From Litorivivens lipolytica (GTDB taxonomy: Bacteria; Pseudomonadota; Gammaproteobacteria; Pseudomonadales; Spongiibacteraceae), in NCBI RefSeq assembly GCF_014191715.1, contig NZ_JACHWY010000001.1:992001-1056000 (forward strand): DNA of 64,000 nt, given 5' to 3'. Shown piece after piece: positions 1 to 8,879 of this stretch; within the stretch, counting starts at the first letter, position 1; every line of letters begins with the position of its first letter. A program made the position numbers and the translations under genes. The notes under the pieces were generated by a model that saw nothing but the letters and a program-made list of their open reading frames with translations, was not told the DNA's origin and did not search any database.

Positions 1-1554
1 GGTACCGGCGCCGTTCTGAATGTTGGCTGCGGTCAGGTAATCGCGCTCGGCGGTGGTATCTTCCAGTACCGAACCAATCGCGCTGCCAGCCACATCGGAA
101 CCAGTGATCAGCACATTGTTGGTGTTGCTGTTGGCAGGTGTTTGAGCGTTACCGCCACCACCGGCCAGCCAGTTGACCAGATCGAAACCGCTGTTGGCTG
201 CGTCTGCGCCGACTTTGGTCGCTTCGCTACAGGCGATCACGTTGCTTGAGGCAATGCTGGTACCGTCTTGCGCGCCATCGATGGTCTGCGGACCTTCAGA
301 GTCATCCAGTTCCAGACACTCGTTGCTCGCCATGGAAGTGCCATAAGACGTGATCAGCGAGTTGTACATTTCGAAGAACGCACCTTCACGATACAGCGGA
401 CCTTCAGAATCACCCTTGCCGCTCGGGTTAGTACCGGCATTTTCATCCACATTGCTGGTGATGCAGGTCAGGTTGGAGATACGCAGTTTGGTGGTCGGCG
501 TGAAGCCGTCATCGCGACTGCCGCCGGTGTTATCGCCTTCGATACAACGGTTACCGCCAGAGGTGTGGATAACGACCGCGTACTGGATATCGCCGTTGTA
601 GCCTTCGGAGTAGTCAATAGAGTCATCACCCACGTTAACGGCAACAATGTGATCCATATTTACCGCGCCACCAAACATTTCGAAACCATCATCCTGAGAG
701 GTGTAGGTTTGGACGTGGCTGATAGTGGTGCCGCTACCGACGGCGTTCAGGGTAATGGCATTCAGCTCGTCGCCATCAACCACTTCAAAACCTGCGTGCT
801 TAACAACAACGTATTCCAGAACACCGGAGTTTTCTGCGTTGTTGTTGCCGCCGTAAGTGGCCGGACGGCCCTCAGCGGTTACGTGACAGTTGTGGACGTT
901 GTTCGCGGTTGCATCGAAATCGCTAGCGCTGCCTTTTGAGGCGAAGCCCGAACCGGTGCTGGTGCCGTCGTGACACTTGTTAGTACGGCCGTTGCCATTA
1001 ATCTGCAAGCCGCCCCACTGACCGCGATCGTTTTCCGTGGCGGTACCCAGAATGGCATCTTCATCTGAAGTAAAGATGATCGGGTTATTTGCCGTGCCTT
1101 CGGCAAAAATCTGTGAACCGCGGGCGATACGTACGTAGCTGTCCTGATCTTTAAAGACCATGGTCACGCCAGCGGCGATATTCAGGCGAGTACCTTCGCC
1201 CTCTTGGGGAATGCGCTTCCCAGATTGAGCGGCGGTCGCGTTAACATCTTCACCGATAAACAGGCTGTCTTCGAATACGTGCTTACCGCCAAAGTTTGAG
1301 AAAGTAATTGAATCAACGGTAATCGGCTTGCTGTCGCTAACGAACAGTGATGAATACACACAGTCCTGGCCGTCAAAGGTTCCCTGAAAGGTCTGACCGG
1401 ATTCGGTGTAGCTCGCACAGACGTTACTGCCGGTGCCACCGCCTGTGCTGCCGCTGTTGCTGATATTAGTAGGTGAAAGGTTTACGTCACCGCTGTCGGT
1501 ACAACCGACCAGAGCGCCTGCGACAACACTGGAAATCAAGACTCGTTTCAACAT
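1..1554 (-). CDS. Outer-membrane beta-helix lipoprotein (3' end cut by window)
   Basis: The frame is open without a stop from an ATG at 1554 to the window edge, 518 codons, so the C-terminus is missing. A GGGAG Shine-Dalgarno sits about 9 bases before the ATG. The product starts with a short basic and hydrophobic signal ending in a lipobox L-V-G-C (Cys18) followed by Thr-Asp, so a lipoprotein without the inner-membrane Asp+2 signal. A Ser/Gly/Thr-rich linker follows, then Gly/Asn/Asp-rich sequence with PIIFTSDED (about residue 155) and GQWGGLQING, motifs seen in right-handed parallel beta-helix surface proteins. Several Cys pairs occur. It is probably a surface-exposed lipoprotein; ligand and function are unknown. 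The long antisense ORF at 268-939 is a shadow. Confidence 0.75.
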   Translation of the reverse strand, partial: MLKRVLISSVVAGALVGCTDSGDVNLSPTNISNSGSTGGGTGSNVCASYTESGQTFQGTFDGQDCVYSSLFVSDSKPITVDSITFSNFGGKHVFEDSLFIGEDVNATAAQSGKRIPQEGEGTRLNIAAGVTMVFKDQDSYVRIARGSQIFAEGTANNPIIFTSDEDAILGTATENDRGQWGGLQINGNGRTNKCHDGTSTGSGFASKGSASDFDATANNVHNCHVTAEGRPATYGGNNNAENSGVLEYVVVKHAGFEVVDGDELNAITLNAVGSGTTISHVQTYTSQDDGFEMFGGAVNMDHIVAVNVGDDSIDYSEGYNGDIQYAVVIHTSGGNRCIEGDNTGGSRDDGFTPTTKLRISNLTCITSNVDENAGTNPSGKGDSEGPLYREGAFFEMYNSLITSYGTSMASNECLELDDSEGPQTIDGAQDGTSIASSNVIACSEATKVGADAANSGFDLVNWLAGGGGNAQTPANSNTNNVLITGSDVAGSAIGSVLEDTTAERDYLTAANIQNGAGT

Positions 1555-1881
1555 GTATGCTGCTCCCAACTGAGAAAGACTTTTAAAAGGTCGTTCAGTT
1601 ACTCGCGCGACTCGCTCCATGATTTCAAGCCACGCCTCCATATCAGTAACTGCGGCTCAGCCTATAGAGAATGTGTGACGTATTTATTTCAGCTACACGA
1701 CACTAATGTGAAACCTTTTGGCGACAGTTTCTAAAACGGCGAGTATCTGAAGGGATTAGCGGGGCAAAAACGCGGGAAAATCAGGAAACTATCGAAACGT
1801 GCTTAAAGAAAGCTTTATGACAGTTCGGAGAAAGCGTGAAGCAAGGCGCACAATCGGGCGATTGCGCGCCACAGGGGTATA
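1555..1881. other. Intergenic region, 327 bp, with the promoter zone of the lipoprotein gene
   Basis: No gene is visible. Its right end holds an imperfect hairpin downstream of the PQQ dehydrogenase gene (1845-1870). The rest must carry the leftward promoter of the lipoprotein gene that starts at 1554, but no convincing -35/-10 pair could be assigned. Confidence 0.5.
1845..1870 (-). terminator. Hairpin after the PQQ dehydrogenase gene
   Basis: An 11-bp stem (GGCGCACAATC against GATTGCGCGCC, one G-T type pair) with a GGGC loop lies 12 bases past the stop codon at 1882. The leftward strand then reads TTGCTTC, so the U-tract is poor. It may be a weak terminator or a 3'-end stabilising hairpin. 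Confidence 0.4.
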
Positions 1882-4074
1882 TCAGAGATTATTGACCAGC
1901 CAGCCGAGAATACTGGCAACCACACGATAGAAGGCCATTTTGATCGACATCCACCAGGACGGCGTCTCACGAATTTCGCGATCTTCCTCTGCCTGAGTCA
2001 GTACGTAACCTTTAATCAGGCGCGAATCTTCCTTGTCCAGCACATCGCTGAAACCAACCATGCCGGCCTTGCGCATCATCCCATCGAGCACAATAGCATC
2101 GAAGTTCGCGTAGAAAACCGGCGGCAGATGACGCAGATCCGGAATAGCGCCATTGGAAACTGCATCGACACCATGACAGCCTGAACAGTATTCGTGATAC
2201 AGGGTACGGCCCGTTTTCAGTTCTTCCTCGGTCAGCGGTTCCGGCGCCGGTGCTTCAAACAGCACTTTCTCCGGATTCGCGGGCAATGCCCCCTGAGCAC
2301 CTAATTTAAAGGTCAGGATTCGACTCGGCGGAATGCCGCCTTCCTGTTCATACCCGGCGACCAAACCAAAGGCGCCGCCCCAGCCCGCCAGCACCGTAAT
2401 GTACTGTTCGCCATCAATGGCGTAGGTAACGGGCGAACCGATGATTCCGGTGCGCGCATCAAAACTCCACAGCTGATCGCCATTATCTGCACGATAGGCG
2501 CGGAACTCCCCCATCGCCGTGCCCTGAAAAACCAGGTTACCGGCAGTGGCGAGCACACCACCATTCCAGGGCCGCTGATACGGTACTGACCAGGCGGCGC
2601 TTTGGGTTTTCGGATCCCAGGCCAGCAGTGAGCCAGTTGTCACCTTACCCAACATCAATTGCGCAAGAATATGGTTCGGGGCTGCGTCCTGCTCCAAGGG
2701 CACCCCGAGATTCCAGTGCCCCCATTGGTGCAGGTAGTTTTCAACGTCGCCGTATTTGACCATCGCATCAATGGCAGGAATATAAACCAGACCGGTTTTC
2801 GGGCTGTGGGCCATCGGATGCCAGTTGTGCGCACCCATAGACGACGGCCGGATAAACTCGGCCTTGTCTGCGTAGCGGGCGCGCTCGGTCTCTACCGGGC
2901 GGCCGGTTTCCATATCGTAGTGGGTCGCCCAGTTCACCCGCGCATAGGGCTCCGCCGATAGCAGCTTGCCGTTGGTACGATCGATAATAAAGAAGAAACC
3001 GTTTTTGGGGGCGTGCCAGATAACCTTGCGGGTCTCGCCCTGCCACTCCATATCCGCCAGCATAATGTGCTGGGTGGCCGTGTAATCCCAGGATTCCGCT
3101 GGCGTTTCCTGATAGTGCCAGAGGTATTCGCCGGTATCGGGGTTGAGCGCCACAATCGAAGAGAGATAAAGGTTGTCGCCACCGTCGGGGCTGCGCACGC
3201 GGTGATTCCAGGGCGAGCCATTGCCCACACCGATATACAGCTGATCCAGCTCCGGATCGTAGACGATAGAATCCCACACGGTGCCACCACCGCCGGTCTT
3301 CCACCACTCCCCCGTCCAGGTTTCAGCAGCCCGCGCCATGACCTCGTTTTCAAAACCATCCGCCGGGTTTCCGGGTACAGTGTAGAAACGCCACAGTTTT
3401 TCGCCGGTGTTTACGTCAAAGGCCGTGACAAAGCCGCGCACGCCATATTCGGCGCCACCGTTGCCGATAATGACTTTGTCTTTAAAGACGCGCGGAGCAC
3501 CAGTGCTGGTGTAGGGGTATTGTTTGGTATCGGCGGCCTGCACTTCCCACAGCTTTTCGCCGGTACCGGCATCAAGCGCAATCAGGCGGGCATCCAGTGT
3601 GCCGAAGATCACCTTGCCTTCGTAAACAGCAACCCCGCGGTTGACCACATCACAGCAGGCCATTTTGGCCCACTCCCGGGGAACTTCCGGGTCGTAGGTC
3701 CAGAGCTCCTCGCCAGTGCGCGCATCCAGTGCGTGAACGATGCTCCAGTTGGCGGTGACGAACATAACGCCATCCACCACGATGGGGGTGGCCTCAAGAC
3801 CGCGCTTGAAAGCGGTATCGAACGACCAGGCCAGCCCGAGGCCGGAAATATTGGATTCGTTAATTTGATCGAGTTGGCTATAGCGCTGTTCACGGTAGTC
3901 GTTGCCGTGGCCCAGCCAGTTGTCGGGATCTTCGCTCGCAATTGCAGCGGTATTGACGGCTGCCGTAGCCGCACGAATAGCATTGGGGTCGAGGGCGGTG
4001 TCTGCCGCTTTCGCAGACACAAGACTACTCGCTGCCAGACTCACGCCCAGCAACACGGATACAAGCTTACGCAT
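1882..4074 (-). CDS. PQQ-dependent quinohaemoprotein alcohol dehydrogenase
   Basis: This 730-residue periplasmic enzyme should oxidise alcohols with PQQ and pass electrons through its own haem c. A signal peptide ends near AKA-A (residue 24). An eight-bladed propeller follows with the vicinal disulfide Cys140-Cys141, GAEYGVRG (Glu209, metal ligand), ESWDYT with catalytic Asp330, and Lys357. The residue two after the catalytic Asp is Thr332, not the extra Asp of lanthanide enzymes, so a calcium type is predicted. A cytochrome c domain carries CSGCH at 630-634, with Met candidates at 666-672. The C-terminus ends in a hydrophobic helix (about 700-730) that may anchor it to the membrane, unusual for soluble type II enzymes. 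Start ATG follows GGAAGGGA. No pqq biosynthesis genes lie in this window. Confidence 0.9.
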   Translation of the reverse strand: MRKLVSVLLGVSLAASSLVSAKAADTALDPNAIRAATAAVNTAAIASEDPDNWLGHGNDYREQRYSQLDQINESNISGLGLAWSFDTAFKRGLEATPIVVDGVMFVTANWSIVHALDARTGEELWTYDPEVPREWAKMACCDVVNRGVAVYEGKVIFGTLDARLIALDAGTGEKLWEVQAADTKQYPYTSTGAPRVFKDKVIIGNGGAEYGVRGFVTAFDVNTGEKLWRFYTVPGNPADGFENEVMARAAETWTGEWWKTGGGGTVWDSIVYDPELDQLYIGVGNGSPWNHRVRSPDGGDNLYLSSIVALNPDTGEYLWHYQETPAESWDYTATQHIMLADMEWQGETRKVIWHAPKNGFFFIIDRTNGKLLSAEPYARVNWATHYDMETGRPVETERARYADKAEFIRPSSMGAHNWHPMAHSPKTGLVYIPAIDAMVKYGDVENYLHQWGHWNLGVPLEQDAAPNHILAQLMLGKVTTGSLLAWDPKTQSAAWSVPYQRPWNGGVLATAGNLVFQGTAMGEFRAYRADNGDQLWSFDARTGIIGSPVTYAIDGEQYITVLAGWGGAFGLVAGYEQEGGIPPSRILTFKLGAQGALPANPEKVLFEAPAPEPLTEEELKTGRTLYHEYCSGCHGVDAVSNGAIPDLRHLPPVFYANFDAIVLDGMMRKAGMVGFSDVLDKEDSRLIKGYVLTQAEEDREIRETPSWWMSIKMAFYRVVASILGWLVNNL

Positions 4075-4118
4075 TTCCCTTCCTTAAATGGCTTCTGTGC
4101 GGCTGTATCTTCAGCCGT

Positions 4119-4706
4119 TCAAGTCAGCTCAGGACGAATACCCACTTTGTCTGCGTAAAAAGCCCTGATTTCGCTGAGATCTTTTTCGTAATCACCCGTG
4201 GGGTGGAACAACGGCCCAAAGCCCGTTGTTTTGGTACGGCTATCAACGAAAGTCGCCTGAATCGGCACATTGACACTGGTGGCAATATGATAAAAACCGG
4301 CCTTCCAGTTATCGACCTTGCCACGAGTACCCTCAGGTGCAATGACCAGTGCCAGCTTATCCGAGCGGTTATAGGCTTGCGCGACTTGCTCCACGGTATT
4401 GCGTGCCGCACGCCGATCAATCGGGATGCCTCCCATCCAGCGCACAAACCAGCGTATCGGAAAGGGAAACAGCGTATGTTTTCCTATCCAGTGAACTTCA
4501 AGCTTGTACTTGAGCACTACCGAAACCATCGGAAAGAAATCCCAGTTGCTGGTATGCGGCGCTGCAATTAGCACGTACTTGTTCAGCTTGGGCGCTTCAC
4601 CAACGGTTTTCCAACCCGAAAGTTTCAAACCCGCAGTCGCTAACAACCGCAATAGCGGGGAAATCAGCGGGGTATTGAAAATGGTCAAGCCTTTATTTTT
4701 GATCAA
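4119..4706 (-). CDS. PlsC-family 1-acylglycerol-3-phosphate acyltransferase-like protein
   Basis: The 195-residue protein carries the ordered motifs of glycerolipid acyltransferases: HTSNWD (HX4D catalytic motif, about residue 52), GGIPIDR, and APEGTRGK (EGTR phosphate-binding motif, about 122). It is shorter than housekeeping PlsC and has only a modest N-terminal hydrophobic stretch, so it belongs to a small acyltransferase subgroup; the acceptor is not known. The start is uncertain: the frame begins at TTG 4706 with a weak ribosome site and no good ATG nearby. It lies 44 bp after the PQQ dehydrogenase gene start, same strand. Confidence 0.8.
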   Translation of the reverse strand: MIKNKGLTIFNTPLISPLLRLLATAGLKLSGWKTVGEAPKLNKYVLIAAPHTSNWDFFPMVSVVLKYKLEVHWIGKHTLFPFPIRWFVRWMGGIPIDRRAARNTVEQVAQAYNRSDKLALVIAPEGTRGKVDNWKAGFYHIATSVNVPIQATFVDSRTKTTGFGPLFHPTGDYEKDLSEIRAFYADKVGIRPELT

Positions 4707-4778
4707 ACTGCGATCACTCTCGTTGTGGTTATTATCTTAGCAAATCAACTGGCTGGCACAGTGATGTGAACGGTCAGC

Positions 4779-5591
4779 CTAGCTGTCAAACTTTGCCACC
4801 TTTTTCTCCATGCGTGCGGTCAGCGCCGCCATCACATCGGCCTGACTGAGCATGCTCGCGTTCCAGGTCGCGATGTAATTCAAGCCGTCGGCAACCGAAT
4901 GATCGCGGGTGTACACCAGCATCTCTTTGGTGCCACGAATGGCCAATGGGGATTTGCTGGCGATATCTGCGGCTATTGCCATTACGCCTTCCAGCAAGGC
5001 TTCACGGCTTTCATAGACCTGATTAACCAGGCCGATTTCATAGGCCTCACCGGCCTCTACATCTCGCCCGGTATATGCCAACTCACGCACAACCCCTTGC
5101 GGAATAATATGTGGCAGACGCTGCAAAGTGCCGACATCGGCCGTCATGCCGATATCAATTTCCTTGATGGAAAAAACCGCATCGTCAGCGCAGTAACGCA
5201 TATCGCAGCAGCTCACCATATCAATACCACCGCCTACGCAGTTACCGTGGATGGCAGCCAAAACCGGTTTGCGGCACTTCTCGATCGCCGTAAGGTTACC
5301 CTGCAAGCGCAAAATGGTCTGACGCAATTGTTCAGCAGCCCGTGCGGGCTCTTGCTTGGCATCACCCGCGATTGAGGCAAACATATCCAGATCAATACCG
5401 GCGCAGAAATTCTTGCCGGCGCCGCTGAGCACGATCACTCTCACATCCGGCTCGTCAGACAAGGCTTCAAAGCAGGTCTGCAACTCACCCCACATGGGCA
5501 GGTTCATGGCGTTGGCCTTTTCCGGCCGGTTTAATTGAACGTGAGCAATATGATTTTCAACAGTCACGGCAAGCGTTTCAAAGGTCTGCAT
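4779..5591 (-). CDS. Crotonase, probable delta(3,5)-delta(2,4)-dienoyl-CoA isomerase
   Basis: This 270-residue crotonase-fold enzyme should isomerise 3,5-dienoyl-CoA to 2,4-dienoyl-CoA in beta-oxidation of unsaturated acids with odd-position double bonds. The oxyanion-hole segment is FCAGIDL. GGGIDM carries the Asp equivalent to Asp176 of rat ECH1, KEIDIG carries the Glu equivalent to Glu196, and ADVGTLQRLP the Asp equivalent to Asp204. This acidic set separates the isomerase from plain enoyl-CoA hydratase. The ATG has GGAG five bases upstream. It is an isolated fatty-acid gene in a minus-strand series. Confidence 0.85.
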   Translation of the reverse strand: MQTFETLAVTVENHIAHVQLNRPEKANAMNLPMWGELQTCFEALSDEPDVRVIVLSGAGKNFCAGIDLDMFASIAGDAKQEPARAAEQLRQTILRLQGNLTAIEKCRKPVLAAIHGNCVGGGIDMVSCCDMRYCADDAVFSIKEIDIGMTADVGTLQRLPHIIPQGVVRELAYTGRDVEAGEAYEIGLVNQVYESREALLEGVMAIAADIASKSPLAIRGTKEMLVYTRDHSVADGLNYIATWNASMLSQADVMAALTARMEKKVAKFDS

Positions 5592-5639
5592 GGTCGCTCC
5601 GGTTTTCAGGTATAAGCGTTCAAAGATGCGTTACCACAG

Positions 5640-6203
5640 TTATTCAGACGGCCAGGTGCTGGCAAACGTCTGACTGTCGTAGCCAGGCAAGGGTTTCGGT
5701 CGTCCGTCCCGACTACCGATATAGAGATAACCCACCAGCGATTCGTGCTCGGCCAGATTCAATTCAGCCAGAACCTCGCGATCAAAGGCATTCGCGCCAG
5801 TACGCCAGATACCAGCGTATCCCATCGTCTCGGCCGCCAGCAGAATGCTATGAGCCGCACAACCCGCTGAAAGCTGCTGTTCTAACAGAGGGACTTTGGG
5901 GTGTTCGGTATAGCAGACGACGACGGCAATAATCAGTGGCGCGCGCAGAGCCTTACTGCGCGCCTTGTCGAGATCAGCATCGGTAGTATCGGGGTTACGC
6001 CGCGCCGCGGCGCGGGCGAAAACCTCACCCAGCGCGTGCCTCGCCTCCCCTTCAATCAGCAAAAAGCGCCAGGGCCGAAGTCGCGCATGATCGGGAGCCC
6101 GGACTGCCGCATCGAGCAGCGTTTTAAGCTCAGCCGGCGTGGGGCCGGGCTCCGTGAGTTTAGGTGCAGAGTTCCGTTCTAGCAGGAGTTGCAAGGCATC
6201 CAT
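5640..6203 (-). CDS. ydjA: YdjA-like NAD(P)H nitroreductase
   Basis: A 187-residue FMN-dependent nitroreductase-fold protein. It matches the short YdjA type: an N-terminal MDALQLLLERNSAP segment (Arg and Ser for FMN phosphate), APDHARLRPWRF in the second motif, and a GYAGIWRTG segment near residue 128. YdjA-type enzymes are small and have low activity; the physiological substrate is not established. The start lies four bases after the SRPBCC gene stop at 6208, so the two genes are probably co-transcribed, although the Shine-Dalgarno is weak. Confidence 0.85.
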   Translation of the reverse strand: MDALQLLLERNSAPKLTEPGPTPAELKTLLDAAVRAPDHARLRPWRFLLIEGEARHALGEVFARAAARRNPDTTDADLDKARSKALRAPLIIAVVVCYTEHPKVPLLEQQLSAGCAAHSILLAAETMGYAGIWRTGANAFDREVLAELNLAEHESLVGYLYIGSRDGRPKPLPGYDSQTFASTWPSE

Positions 6204-6207
6204 AACA

Positions 6208-6720
6208 CTAGCTTTTCATGTCTGCTTTGATTTGTTTCAGTTTGGCGGGCGTGGTGGGCTCACCACTTTCGTAAAAGGCTTTCATGCTGATCGCCACATC
6301 ACGAATCACCGAGCGAAATATGCCGGCTAAAAAGCGGTTTTGCAGAAACTCGCCGAACCAGCCCCAGCGCATGGTGTAAATCAGTGAGGTGGTAAGTGCC
6401 GTCTGGCTGTTGCCGGCATCATCCAGATGATAGCGAAAAAACGCTTCCTTAAATGGAGGCTGACTCCCCTTGTCACCTTTGTGCAGACGGATCAGAAAAC
6501 CGTGGCCTTCCTTCCACTCCACGACGGTTTCATCCAGCGCCTTGGTTTCACTCTGGTAAACCTTTCGGCTGGCGCCGACACCTTCTGTTTTCTCGGTGGT
6601 TATTTCAGTCTTTATAATGCCCGGTACATAGTTGTGGGCGAGGCTCAGGTCGCGCAACTGCGCCCAGGCCTTTTCACGCGGCATATTAATGACGACCCGC
6701 GCTTTTGCTTCGTTCTTCAA
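6208..6720 (-). CDS. SRPBCC (START-like) family protein
   Basis: A 170-residue protein with the helix-grip pattern of the SRPBCC superfamily: an N-terminal strand and PREKAWAQLRDLSLAHNYVPG, then antiparallel strands and a long C-terminal helix (FRSVIRDVAISMKAF). Such proteins bind hydrophobic ligands in a deep cavity; no ligand can be named. The start is taken as TTG 6720 because GGAG lies exactly seven bases before it and the fold begins right after. The longer frame to ATG 6792 would add 24 residues unlike the family and lacks a ribosome site. Four bases separate its stop from the ydjA-like start. Confidence 0.7.
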   Translation of the reverse strand: MKNEAKARVVINMPREKAWAQLRDLSLAHNYVPGIIKTEITTEKTEGVGASRKVYQSETKALDETVVEWKEGHGFLIRLHKGDKGSQPPFKEAFFRYHLDDAGNSQTALTTSLIYTMRWGWFGEFLQNRFLAGIFRSVIRDVAISMKAFYESGEPTTPAKLKQIKADMKS

Positions 6721-6862
6721 TGTGTGTCTCCATCCAGCAGCTGGTGCCTGCAGATGACAATGTTGCCACTGCTCCCCGGGCGACACATTCAACCATGAAA
6801 GCGCGGACTTGTCTTGCCGGGTGGGGCCACCTTAGCGATTTTTAAGGAAAAACAGGCAGGTT

Positions 6863-6931
6863 TGACGCCGTCGGGCGACTCGGGGCAGCAAAGGTCTGCT
6901 GCCCCGGCAGGGAATTCGGGTAGCGGCGTCA
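6863..6931 (-). terminator. Nested hairpins at the 3' end of fabY
   Basis: An outer stem TGACGCCG/CGGCGTCA (6863-6870 with 6924-6931) encloses a stable inner stem GGGGCAGC/GCTGCCCC (6883-6890 with 6899-6906). The outer stem includes the fabY stop codon. No T-run follows directly, so Rho-independent termination is uncertain; 3'-end stabilisation is an alternative. Confidence 0.35.
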
Positions 6932-8773
6932 GGAAGACAGCCAATCGGCGTAGGGTGTATCGACCTTCAGATCCACGGGGTTGGCGTAGCCCGGCAGGGA
7001 AATACGGGTATCGCTGACACTGAGTTCCTCGCCATTGAGCACATTGTGATCAAAGCGGTAGATCACTTCCGATTGTCCGGCAAGCGCAGCCTCATCGTAG
7101 GCACGGGCCGCGACAGCCACCTGAGTTTGTTTTTCCTGCCAGGCCGCCAATGCTGCCTTGCCGTGACGGGCAGTCAGCAAATTGCGAGTCGCAGTCGGTG
7201 AAAACACCGTCGCGGTGGCGTTATTGCCGCCAAACCCCTTGGAATTCAGCAGTGCGGCATCGGCGTCGATCTCGCGATGCTCCGGGCTCAAACTTAAATG
7301 GCTGCGGTGAATATCCGATGCAAATTCCTTCACGGTCGCAATACCGGGCAGGATACCGTCATTCCAGACACCCAGCGTATTCACCAGCTGATCGCCACTG
7401 GCCGAGGCGATGGTGTGACCAAGATAGGCCTTGATCGCCGCAACGGGCCAACCGTCAATGCCAAAGGCCTTGGCCACTTCGTTGAGAATGTGAGATTCGG
7501 TCACGCGATTCTGTGGCGTACCGGTGCCGTGTGCCTGCACAAAGCTGCGATTGCGCAGCGTCTCTTCACCCAATACCTGGCGAACCAGCGCAGCCGCCTT
7601 GGCCACGGTTAGATAGTTGCCGGCCCCCGGCGATGAAATAGATTTTTTGTAGCCATCGGCATTGATAAATACATCGGGAACCGAACCGTATATGCTCGCG
7701 CCCAGTTCCAGCGCCAGCTCATCGTCCATCAATACCGCAAATTGAGTCGCCTCGGCGACCGTAAAGCCACAGTTGTCCCCAAACGGTCGGCAAGCCCGGC
7801 GGTAGGCGGCATCATCCAGCGAATCCACCCCATCGAGTTTCATCAGGCCGGCATCGGTGGCCAATGCCCCCATCGTGGCATAGCCGTCGATCACATCCGG
7901 CGTAATCGGTGCCTCAGCGGCGCCGACGATGGCAATACGTGCCCGCCCGCTGCGAATATCTTGAACCCCTGCGCGCAAGTTATACAGGAAGGTAGCGCAG
8001 GCACCGAGCGAGGGGCCGGTGCTACCAATGCTCCCCAACACGTAGGCATTCACAAAGTCCGACGGCATATCCGCCAGCCCCAGGGCCAGCTGCTTGGAGG
8101 TTACCCGCTTGCCACCGAGCCGCGCGGCCAACAAGCCCCCGTTGCCATTCTCGTCGAGCTGGGCCATGGCCGAACTGGCATACACGCTGACCTGATCCGG
8201 ACGCACCGCCGACAACAGCGTCTCCCAGCCAATACCCACAGACTGAATAGCATCGGAGGCGCCAAAAATCGACAACTGCAGCCCGCGGGGATGGCTGCGC
8301 GAGGCATAGAGCGCACCGGGATCAAAACCGGTTGGCAACTGCCCCGCCGCCCGCACTTCGCTGACGCGGGTGGTCTGTACCAGAAAATCGCTGGCACCGT
8401 GCATATCCACACGCACTCGACCTTTGTCGATTTCTGTCACCTTCCAATTGGGGGGAATCACTTCCGGCAGGTTGCGTGCGCGGGTGACAAAACTCAGCTC
8501 TTCTCCGGCCGGCGCCAAAGGCATGTGTTTATTACAGGGAATCGCTTCAGTATCGAAGTAGCCCGCTTCTATCTTGCGAACCAGGGTGTGGTTGAGAATG
8601 AATTCCCGGTCCGTGACGGGCACCCCCATCAGGGCAGACAAGCTCTGCAAGGTACGGTTGACCTTATCGTCCGGCAGGGCATCCAACACCATGCGTCGAT
8701 AGCCATGATGGAAAGACGAGCGTCCCGCTGCGTTAATCCCGCCAAAACCTGTGATTACCGGTAACCGTGCCAC
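6929..8773 (-). CDS. fabY: Beta-ketoacyl synthase FabY
   Basis: A 614-residue stand-alone ketoacyl synthase. Catalytic residues are the Cys in SLGACATFLYNL (about residue 259), the His in VQAHGTGTPQ and the His in KAYLGHTIAS, a Cys-His-His set as in elongating condensing enzymes. Length and the RLPVITGFGGINAAGRSSFHHGYRR N-terminus fit the FabY family described in Pseudomonas aeruginosa, which condenses acetyl-CoA with malonyl-ACP to start fatty acid synthesis in place of FabH. GTG 8773 is preferred: GGAG lies eight bases upstream. TTG 8776 is the alternative. It is divergent from the AraC-type regulator at 8880, which may control it. Confidence 0.85.
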   Translation of the reverse strand: MARLPVITGFGGINAAGRSSFHHGYRRMVLDALPDDKVNRTLQSLSALMGVPVTDREFILNHTLVRKIEAGYFDTEAIPCNKHMPLAPAGEELSFVTRARNLPEVIPPNWKVTEIDKGRVRVDMHGASDFLVQTTRVSEVRAAGQLPTGFDPGALYASRSHPRGLQLSIFGASDAIQSVGIGWETLLSAVRPDQVSVYASSAMAQLDENGNGGLLAARLGGKRVTSKQLALGLADMPSDFVNAYVLGSIGSTGPSLGACATFLYNLRAGVQDIRSGRARIAIVGAAEAPITPDVIDGYATMGALATDAGLMKLDGVDSLDDAAYRRACRPFGDNCGFTVAEATQFAVLMDDELALELGASIYGSVPDVFINADGYKKSISSPGAGNYLTVAKAAALVRQVLGEETLRNRSFVQAHGTGTPQNRVTESHILNEVAKAFGIDGWPVAAIKAYLGHTIASASGDQLVNTLGVWNDGILPGIATVKEFASDIHRSHLSLSPEHREIDADAALLNSKGFGGNNATATVFSPTATRNLLTARHGKAALAAWQEKQTQVAVAARAYDEAALAGQSEVIYRFDHNVLNGEELSVSDTRISLPGYANPVDLKVDTPYADWLSS

Positions 8774-8879
8774 CAAACCTGCTCCACATCGAAAACTTAG
8801 GGGCAGATTCTAGGCAAGCTACACGCAAGCAATTAGTATAATATAGTCACTTTATAGCACTTTAAAGCCACATATATTC
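8774..8879. promoter_or_regulatory. Divergent AT-rich promoter region between fabY and araC-type regulator
   Basis: A perfect TATAAT lies at 8837-8842 on the plus strand, about 38 bases before the regulator ATG, inside a strongly AT-rich patch that contrasts with the neighbourhood. No good -35 is spaced 17 bases from it, which suggests an activator-dependent or weak promoter. The same patch could carry the leftward fabY promoter. Confidence 0.4.

Noticed and set aside
268-939. 223-codon plus-strand frame at the window start
   Set aside because: Opposite the open lipoprotein frame, which has a ribosome site and lipobox.
3061-3120. Reading the PQQ enzyme as a lanthanide-dependent (XoxF/ExaF) type
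   Set aside because: The diagnostic Asp two residues after the catalytic Asp is Thr (D-Y-T).
3013-4158. 381-codon plus-strand frame
   Set aside because: Lies opposite the clear PQQ dehydrogenase gene; composition is that of an antisense shadow.
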